From positions 40,013 to 104,012 of the forward strand of contig JABCPU010000242.1 in assembly GCA_016800925.1 (NCBI GenBank): a DNA stretch of 64,000 bases, written 5' to 3'. Below are positions 57,384 to 64,000 of this stretch, piece after piece. This DNA is from Suillus spraguei. Lineage: Eukaryota; Basidiomycota; Agaricomycetes; Boletales; Suillaceae. The position numbers and the translations under genes were made by a program. The notes under the pieces are model-generated. The model searched no databases. It worked only from the letters and a program-made list of their open reading frames with translations, and was not told where the DNA came from. How positions within the stretch are numbered: position 1 is the stretch's first letter; each line of letters opens with the position of its first letter.

Positions 57384-58175
57384 AGCTGAGTTAGAATTTG
57401 GTCTTTGTTCCACAATAAACTTTACCCCCATGACCACTTGGCTTGCCAACGATGCCGGTACTAGGAATTTCTTACGACCAACATAATTATTCATAGCAAT
57501 ACATTGCACATCAGCTTCGTGTAACCTCCAGGATTCTGAGCAGCACATGGGCAGCCTTCGAAGCTCCAATTGCCGTAAGTGGCTGTATGAACATAACCGG
57601 GATTTCGGGACTCTGCTGCCACGTTAGGTGACCTTGGGTCTTCTGGCAATTGCAATTCTCGACATCATGGTGTGAGTGATTTTGAGACTCGTTCACAGGG
57701 CGGTACCGGCCATATGTGTGGTCATTCACGGTGTGTTTTCAGTTATACTGGTATGATAAACTACAAACAAGTCTGCAAAAGTATGGCCCATATCCACACA
57801 CTGTCATGTCGTGATTATCAGGACCACTTGAAAGTCGGGATCCTCTTACAAGCTCCGAGACTTCTGATAGGCAAACCACTATGTTCTTTGGACCGGTTCC
57901 GGTCAGAACATTGTAGGCAACGTAATTGATCGTGATGGCGAACTAAAATATATTGATGCTCACAGTCCACTCTGATTTCGGTAGCTCTTATCGATATCTT
58001 GTGACCCCCCTAGCATGGCACGCAAATACAACAAGTCACACATTCTATATGACTCTGGACTGGGTATCGTATGATTAAGTCGGAGGTCAGGATACATATA
58101 AAGTCTTTGCATTGACGATTGAAGCCTCACTCCCAGATGATCTCACTCCTCACCCACTACCTTCAGATCTTTGGG
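57384..58175 (+). repeat. Upstream region of aspartic protease 1, duplicated at 62536-63377
   Basis: The two regions share long blocks such as AGCTGAGTTAGAATTT, CTTGGCAAC-type and GTACCGGCCAT, GTTTTCAGTTA and ACTCTGGACTGGGTATCG, with small insertions in the right copy (about 60 bp near 62570). ACATATAAAGTC at about 58093 is TATA-like in copy 1; the right copy has ACATAAATTC instead. The duplication continues into the protease genes. Confidence 0.8.
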
Positions 58176-59584
58176 ATGTCCTCTTCCAAGGCTCTCCTTT
58201 CTATTGTCCTTATTGCGCTGTCCACTGTGGACGCATCCCCACTGCGCCATGAAGCTGCCCCGACCCTCGGTTTCACCACAAGGATAAACGCAGGGCTAAT
58301 AATATCAACATCGCTGCCGCCGACAGGGCTCGTGCTCAGGCGATGCAGCATGCTAGTACCATGAACAAGCGTGCTGGTAGCTCCTCGTTCAGTATAACTA
58401 ATGCTGTCGTGGACTACACCACCCAAGTTGGCGTCGGCAGTCCTGCAACTCAGTGTAAGACTCGCCATCAGGTGACCTCGAATAATTCTGACTAAAAGAA
58501 TTCTCAGACACGCTCATCATTGATACGGGCAGCTCCAACACCTGGGTGGGTGCAAAAACCGCATACAAAGTCACCAGTACCAGTGTGGATACTGGTCACA
58601 CTGTCGTATGTATTTTTCACGCCCTGTGCTAAATAGTTGCTCATGACGACCCTTTAGGCCGTCCAGTATGGTTCCGGCAGTTTTTCTGGAGAAGAATACT
58701 TGGACACAGTCACTCTCAGTTCTGATTTGGTCATTACACAACAATCTATTGGGTCCGCAACCGAGTCAGAAGGCTTTGATGACGTTGATGGAATTCTTGG
58801 TGTCGGACCGACCGACCTGACGCAGGGCACCGTTTCCGATGTTGGTACAGTCCCCACTGTCACCGACAACCTCTACAGTCAGGTACCATCGGCACCAAGG
58901 TGCTCGGAGTCTACTTTGTCCCTGGTGGTAGCTCTGGGGAGCTCACGTTTGGTGGCCTCGACAGCTCAAAGACAACGAGCTCAGTGAATTACGTCTCACT
59001 CACAACCACATCACCTGCTAGCACTTATTGGGGTATCGATCAATCGATCGCCTATGGAGGTTCTACCATTTTGTCCTCGACTGCTGGTATTGTCGACACT
59101 GGCACAACCCTCATTCTCATCGCCACTGGTATGACAAGTTACTTATGAATGGGTCACCCCAACTAACTGGAGAATGCTAGATGCATTCGACAAGTACCAA
59201 TCTGCTACTGGTGGTACATTGGATAGTACCACTGGTCTGTTGATGATCACCTCTGATCAGTACGCTAACCTGAAAACCCTGAACTTCAACATTGGTGGTA
59301 CTTCCTACGGCCTCACCGCCAATGGCCAAATCTGGCCCCGTTCCCTTAACAGCGACATCGGTGGTAGCAGCAATAGCATCTACCTTGTCGTTAATGATAT
59401 CGGTTCTAACTCTGGCTGGTCTCACTTCATCAACGGTTACTCGTTCCTGTCCGTATTTAAGTGACCTTGTTTGGTGCAAAGCTGACTATTGCCCTACAGT
59501 CAACGTTTCTACTCTGTCTTCGATACCGCTAACAACCGAGTCGGCTTCGCAACTACTTCGTCTACCTCTGCGGACTCCAACTGA
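58176..59584 (+). CDS. Pepsin-like aspartic protease (polyporopepsin type), secreted; copy 1
   Basis: ATG 58176 starts MSSSKALLSIVLIALSTVDA, a clear signal peptide; the in-frame ATG at 58137 would bury it. A propeptide follows (NINIAAADRARAQAM...), then TQVGVGSPATQ, the first active site LIIDTGSSNTWVGA, the flap YGSGSFSGEEYLD, FDDVDGILGVGP, KVLGVYFVPGGSSGELTFGG and the second active site GIVDTGTTLILI. The end reads FINGYSFLQRFYSVFDTANN...GFATTSSTSADSN. A1 family, normally secreted and active at acid pH. Introns: about 58454-58506, 58605-58657, 59128-59179 and 59454-59499. Two single-base losses break frame: near 58290 (compare 63500 in copy 2) and at about 58881 (YSQ-GTIGTK needs one more G). 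Pseudogene or sequence error; otherwise complete. Confidence 0.88.
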
Positions 59585-60730
59585 AATGTATTAATCTGAC
59601 GTTCGTACAGTGTGAATATGTATATTAGATAATTGTATTCGGAGTCGATGGAGGTGTTGGTTATTTGGTACGATAGGGTGTCGCGAGTAGGATGTGTTAT
59701 TCTTGCTATGGCAGTAATGGGTTTCACGGTGTCCTCAAAAAAACTAGACTGTAACGGTGGAAAAGACAAACTGTCGACAACCAGCTGTTGAATGACTCAG
59801 TTGTTCTGTATCAGGAAGACCTGCATGTTCCAACAATCCTCAGGAACAGTATGATACCACCGTCAATGGGCTACGTTACCGATCGATTATCATTTTTAAG
59901 TGCCAAAGTAAAGAACGCGTCCCCAATGGGCACTGGGACTTGCGATCTGCACCCTATTGTAGTATGATCCACGGCCTAATACGCACTAGACTAGCGTGTC
60001 GGACCAACCACAGCGCTCTTCGGGGTCCATGATGACTGTATTTGTTCGGTGAGTTTACATCGACACTGCTTCGCATACACTTATTACGTCCCATGACAAG
60101 TCCCTCATGTCGTCCATGTTCTAGGCCGTCCCAAGTTCCCTTACCCAATCCCATTGATACCTCCACTATTGATATTACTCGTCAACACCAGGGTCGGGAA
60201 TTCATCTTTAGCTGCCTACTGAAACTCTAAAAACTGGACTCGATGAAGTTGGAGCCGTCAACCTTCACACCATCTGGGCTCGCCATTTTCACGAGCGAAG
60301 GTACACCACGTTTTCAAAGACACTCCGATCGACGGACATGATGATGATTGAGATTTATTGTTCGGGAGGCAGAGAGAAGAATGCGAGAAGTGAGTTGGTC
60401 TTCAAACCTGAGATTGCATCATTTTATATGCGCATTTCTCAGAGTGGGGGCTCAGTATTCTGTGGCCCGGGCAGCTCCTATGTGTAAGCAATCTTGACGC
60501 TGGTCTGAGTGCCAAACCACGCTGCCTCATGATCAACCATCGTGACCATCGCAAAGGGAACTATCCGTCACTGCTCATTTCCGCCCGTCAAGAATATTTG
60601 TCGATTAATTTACTGCGGTCACTCATCCCAGCGCTTTCACTTTCATTGCCGAAGGGGTCGGGCACTCCTTCTCGATCAAGGCATGGTTCGACTGATTTCT
60701 CGGCAGTAACTACTACCGTACCCTGGTAAC
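59585..60730. other. No gene recognised
   Basis: 3' flank of protease copy 1 and spacer. No coding chain on either strand. Confidence 0.45.
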
Positions 60731-60731
60731 T

Positions 60732-60828
60732 CCATACTCGCTTGCCAGTAATGCTCTTCGACGGCGTTACGACGAGTTTTCTGTACTCGCTTGCCAGGAA
60801 CGTTCTTTGATGGCGTTGCGACGAGAGT
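60732..60828 (+). repeat. Two-copy ~51-bp tandem repeat
   Basis: TACTCGCTTGCCAG followed by AA(T/C)G(C/T)TCTT(C/T)GA(C/T)GGCGTT and ACGACGAG is repeated head to tail (60732-60776 and 60783-60828), diverged mainly by C/T transitions. Confidence 0.75.
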
Positions 60829-60947
60829 TTTCATAGATCAGTTGCTTAGGCTGCGACTTCCACGGCGGTGATTCAGAATTACAAATGGCTTTCGAACGTT
60901 CCTGAATTCCCCTCGCAGGGAATGTTTATCAATCGCAGGGCAGGCAG

Positions 60948-61080
60948 TTTCTAGTACCCTGTTATCAGTCGGACCTTACTCGTTTTTTCGAGCTTTTCCA
61001 AACCTTGCGGTCGAAGTCTGAACACCCTCATGGCATTCATGACGAAAAGACTCCAGACTCTAAGTACTTGACATTATTTA
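60948..61080 (+). repeat. Dispersed repeat matching the open frame at 25640-25780 (inverted)
   Basis: Shared blocks are GTTATCA(G/C)TCGGACCTTACT and GACGAAAAGACTCCAGACTC (or close variants) with similar spacing. The reading frame of the 25-kb copy is broken here by a stop after about 25 codons. Confidence 0.6.
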
Positions 61081-61439
61081 TGCAAACGACTGTAAGTACA
61101 CAGCTTTCCATAGAATCTCATTCTGCTCGTGCCTTGCACTTAGTCCGAAGTTGAACTCAGCTCATGGTGCTGGCAATGGGCTCTTACATTCGAGTCTAGT
61201 CATTTCATTTTTTTCACACACTGCTCGAGTCAAGCACATCATATATATTTACTATTGCCCTTTGTCTGTCTATCCCAGCGGGCTTGTGAATGGCCAGCTG
61301 ACATGTAGGGATTCCGAATATCACCCCGCAAGCGTACAAGACTTTGCAGCACTGCGTTGGGATTTTGGACTTGACTCCATAATCTAATCTGATTTTGAGC
61401 TCGCGCTAGTGAGAGCTGAGAGCCTTGTCCTCGAAAGGG

Positions 61440-61600
61440 TGAACGTACAAACAATATTACAACCTAGGTGAACGCATAACATCCAAAACGAAATTCAAAA
61501 TCCACAAGATATCATTGAATTCAAAATGTAAACTAACAAGTATCAAGTTCGACGGCCATGTCTAGTGGGGTATTATGATTTCTCATCATAACTCAAAGCA
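61440..61600 (-). pseudogene. Duplicated GPI13 5' end (fragment)
   Basis: The sequence from about 61463 to 61600 matches 54237-54395: TGAACGCATAACATCCAAAA, AGATATCATTGAATT, AACAAGTATCAAGTTC and CATAACTCAAAGCACT. On the minus strand it still reads MIS-, then a stop, then SFWMLCVHL, compared with MISRELRILFWVLCVHL in the real gene. It therefore carries the GPI13 start codon and the whole intergenic space toward the neighbouring gene. Confidence 0.8.
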
Positions 61601-61757
61601 CTTCTACTGTACCGTAACTTCGTTTACGTCGATCACCACGAAGAGTTGGGGAATATGATGTGCCCAGTTTCCGCGTCTCGGTAAGTGAAACAGAATCACA
61701 GTAGAAGTGCTTTGAGTTATGATGGGAAATTATAATACCCCACTAGACATGGCCGTC
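61551..61757. repeat. Inverted repeat (hairpin) with ~60-bp arms
   Basis: Left arm 61551-61610 (GACGGCCATGTCTAGTGGGG...) and right arm 61698-61757 (ending CCCCACTAGACATGGCCGTC) are almost perfect reverse complements; the loop is about 87 bp. Both arms derive from the GPI13 intergenic region at about 54330-54400. The loop-proximal part (CCGCGTCTCGGTAAGTG at about 61671) matches the last codons of the 54.4-kb membrane-protein gene. Confidence 0.9.
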
Positions 61758-61869
61758 AAATCGGACTCATATATTGCTTTACATCACTTTACATCACTTT
61801 ATACTGTTTTATAACATCATATCGAGGAAAGGAGCACTTCGGCTGGGAATATCTGAGTCTCACCAGTTT

Positions 61870-62065
61870 ACTGATGACGAAGGGGAGGGCGCATCTCCAA
61901 GAGACGATACATGATATCTCGTATTGAGATACCACCAGTTGCAAGCACGAGCGTCTCTAAACCCGTGTGGATGATAGATGGTATACTTTCTAAGAGAGGG
62001 TCGCCGCTAATGACGAGTCTCAGATGATTGAGGTTCGTTAGGAAAGGTTCGTGGGTTGTAGAAGT
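61870..62065 (-). pseudogene. F-box/LRR-like gene fragment
   Basis: Reads on the minus strand THEPFLTNLNHLRLVISGDP followed by IIHTGLETLVLATGGISIRD and IMYRLLEMRPPLRHQ, a leucine-rich pattern as in the C-terminal part of mushroom F-box proteins. Neither a start nor an F-box is present. An inverted copy of its first 60 bp lies immediately to the right. Confidence 0.55.
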
Positions 62066-62194
62066 GCGCAGTCTGAGGATGTCTTTGAAGGCTATTCAAG
62101 CTTTCTGCTAAATATTCTGCAAAGACATCGTCAGACTACAACCCACGAACCCTTCCTAACAAACCTCAATCATCTGAGACTCGTCATTAGCGAC
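62000..62194. repeat. Inverted repeat (hairpin) formed by the F-box/LRR fragment
   Basis: Arms about 62000-62090 and 62119-62194: GTCGCCGCTAATGACGAGTC pairs with the sequence ending GACTCGTCATTAGCGAC. Pairing extends through GATGTCTTTG / CAAAGACATC with one small bulge, leaving a loop of only about 30 bp (GCTATTCAAGCTTTCTGC...). The right arm also reads THEPFLTNLNHLRLVIS on the plus strand, so the coding piece is present in both orientations. Confidence 0.9.
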
Positions 62195-62199
62195 AAGAC

Positions 62200-62535
62200 A
62201 TGCCTTAAAAAACAAAACATACCATTCAGACTGCTTTTCATTGTGTGCGTGATGGTAAGGACCATGCGGTGTGGCCCAAATAGTATTTGTAATGTTTGTC
62301 ACCAACTTCGCCTGCTTGTCCATCCAAATTCATCTCCACATGTTCGTAGAAGTAATAAATTGGATTGTGCGTCCTTCCCAGCCCGTGACTCATCTGGTTG
62401 TTTAATAAGTCACATGATACAAGAAAAATTCAAACCCAGCATAACCTTATTCTCCGATTCTGTGTACTTACAGTTGTTTGCATAAATACTTAATGTCAAT
62501 GTATTGCGTATGACGTTAGTCAATCGTTGCTTTGT
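62200..62535. other. No gene recognised
   Basis: Beyond the hairpin the plus frame continues to a stop at 62483-62485 but shows no leucine-rich pattern after about 62210. No splice chain seen. Confidence 0.4.
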
Positions 62536-63377
62536 AGCTGAGTTAGAATTTTGCTTTTGTCCCATCCTCATGATCAGTACGCCTTGCTAGTACTAGTGCA
62601 CAATAAACTTTACCCACATGATCGCTACCAAAACCAGGATCAATAGTTTGGCTTGCCAACGGGCCTGATGATGCGACACTAGGAATTTCATCACCAATAG
62701 AAATTATTCATAACAGTACATTGTACATCAGCTTCGTTCAATGTTCCAACCTCCAGGGTTCCGAGCAGTGCGTGGGCAGCCTTCGAAGCTTCGATTACTG
62801 TATGTGGCTGTATGAACGTAACCGGTATTTTGGGACTCTGCTGCCACGTTAGGTGACCTTAGGTCTCCGAACCGCAATTCTCGACACCATGGTGAGTGAT
62901 CTCGAGACTCGTTCACAGGACGGTACCGGCCATGTGTGTCGTCCTTTACGGTGTGTTTTCAGTTACATTAGTATGATTAACTACAAACAAGTCCGCGAAA
63001 GTATAGCCCATACCCGTGATTAGCAGGACAACTTGAAAGTCGGGATCCTCTTGCGAGCTTTGGGACTTCTGATAGGCAAAACATTATGTTCTTTGTACCA
63101 ATTCCGGTCAGTATGGTAAGCAACGTAATAGATCGTGATGGCGAACCAAAATACCTTGATGTTTACAGTCCACTCTGGTTTCGGTAGCTCTTATCGATAT
63201 CTTATGACCCCGCCCAGGATGGGACACAAATACAATAAGTCACGCATTCTATATGACTCTGGACTGGGTATCGCATGATTAAGTCGGAGGTCAGGACACA
63301 TAAATTCTTCGCGTTGATGATTGAAGCCTTACTCCCAGCTGATTTCATCCCTCACCCGGTACCTTCAGATCTTTGGG
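62536..63377 (+). repeat. Upstream region of aspartic protease 2 (copy of 57384-58175)
   Basis: Colinear with the left copy, with an insertion of about 60 bp near 62570-62640 and scattered substitutions. It contains the probable promoter of protease copy 2. Confidence 0.8.
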
Positions 63378-64000
63378 ATGTTCCCTTCTAAGATTTTCCT
63401 TTCTATTGTCCTTGTTTTGCTGTCCACTGTGAACGCATCCCCGCAGCGCCGTGAAACTGTCCTGACCCTCAGTTTCACCACTAGGATGAACGTCAGAGCT
63501 AATGATCTCAACATCGCTGCCGCCGACAGGGCTCGTGCTCAGGCGATGCTGGATGCTAGTACCACGAACAAGCGTGCTAGCAGCTCCTCGTTTAGCATAG
63601 CTGATGCTGTCATGTGTTACACCACCCAAGTTGGTATCGGCAGTCCTGCAACTCAGTGTAAGACTCGCCATCGGGTGACCCCAGATAATTTTGACCAATA
63701 GAATTCTCAGACACGCTCCTCATTGATACGGGCAGCTCCAACACCTGGGTGGGTGCAAAAACCGCATACAAAGTCACCAGCACCAGTGTGGATACTGGTC
63801 ACACTGTCGTATGTCTTTTTCACGACTTCTGCTAAATAATTATTCATGACGACCCTTTAGTCTGTCCAGTATGGTTCCGGCAGTTTTTCTGGAGAGGAAT
63901 ACTTGGATACAGTCACTCTCAGTTCTGATTTGGTCATTATCCAACAATCTATCGGGTCCGCAAGCCAGTCACAAGGCTTTAATAATCTTCAAGTGATGGG
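63378..64000 (+). CDS. Pepsin-like aspartic protease copy 2, cut by the window end
   Basis: ATG 63378 (MFPSKIFLSIVLVLLSTVNA, signal peptide) leads in one open frame through the propeptide (NDLNIAAADRARAQAMLDAS) to TQVGIGSPATQ. An intron follows at about 63659-63711, then LLIDTGSSNTWVGAKTAYKV (first active site), an intron at about 63810-63860 and SVQYGSGSFSGEEYLDTVTL. The propeptide here keeps frame where copy 1 has lost a base, which shows the ancestral reading. Near the right edge GFNNLQVMG departs from the GFDDVDGILG of copy 1, possibly from an indel that cannot be judged without the rest. The second active site lies outside the window. Confidence 0.85.

Noticed and set aside
58119..58175. 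Upstream in-frame start for protease copy 1
   Set aside because: It would place extra polar residues ahead of the signal peptide; the ATG at 58176 gives a standard signal sequence and is matched by 63378 in copy 2.

Overview
The window comes from a basidiomycete fungus, most likely an Agaricomycete (mushroom-forming). The evidence is many short GT-AG introns, Copia retrotransposons whose primer site matches half of the initiator tRNA-Met, KDZ-transposase debris, a DUF6535 fragment, a TRI5-type terpene synthase, polyporopepsin-like aspartic proteases and several Agaricomycete-restricted protein families. I saw no rRNA or tRNA gene, and no prokaryotic signal.

Layout. Bases 1-22,500 are a transposon graveyard. 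It holds two low-complexity families of repetitive hypothetical genes (0.5-5.9 kb), an intact Tc1/mariner element (5.94-7.52 kb), a long-inverted-repeat element made of degenerate GTGCCGAACCCC-type repeats (7.5-10.0 kb), and two solo LTRs of one family in opposite orientation (10.1 and 11.4 kb). A KDZ-like transposase fragment (11.9-12.9 kb), two solo LTRs of a second family (13.0 and 14.3 kb) and a 5.4-kb Copia element (15.71-21.11 kb) follow. The Copia element and one solo LTR split the same host gene. Target-site duplications can be read directly for five of these insertions.

Bases 22,500-33,500 are more genic: a TRI5-family sesquiterpene synthase preceded by a duplicated copy of its own promoter and first exon, a membrane-tailed fatty-aldehyde-type ALDH, MAM33 and a Zn2Cys6 transcription factor. 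Bases 34,000-43,300 are gene-poor, with a decayed old-yellow-enzyme gene, a small conserved two-exon gene and a Copia gag fragment. Bases 43,300-56,400 hold an acidic hypothetical protein, a DUF6535 remnant, a truncated Vps39-like CNH gene, an F-box gene, GPI13 and a WW/membrane-protein gene. The right end carries two tandem aspartic-protease genes (58.2 kb and 63.4 kb, the second cut by the window end). Between them lie two hairpins built from inverted pieces of genes, one traceable to the GPI13 5' region at 54.3 kb.

Two themes cut across the window. The dead Copia element shows almost only CpG-type transitions (CGA to TGA stops, and both catalytic Asp/Glu replacements fit G to A at CpG), the signature of methylated-cytosine decay. 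Separately, several otherwise good genes (ALDH, protease 1, probably the terpene synthase and the F-box gene) carry single-base frame breaks, often a missing G in a G run. This is either young pseudogenization or residual assembly error, and is worth settling before any of them is called dead. I found no convincing multi-gene novel system. The most unusual items are the hairpin loci, the promoter-exon duplication at the terpene synthase and the long-inverted-repeat element.
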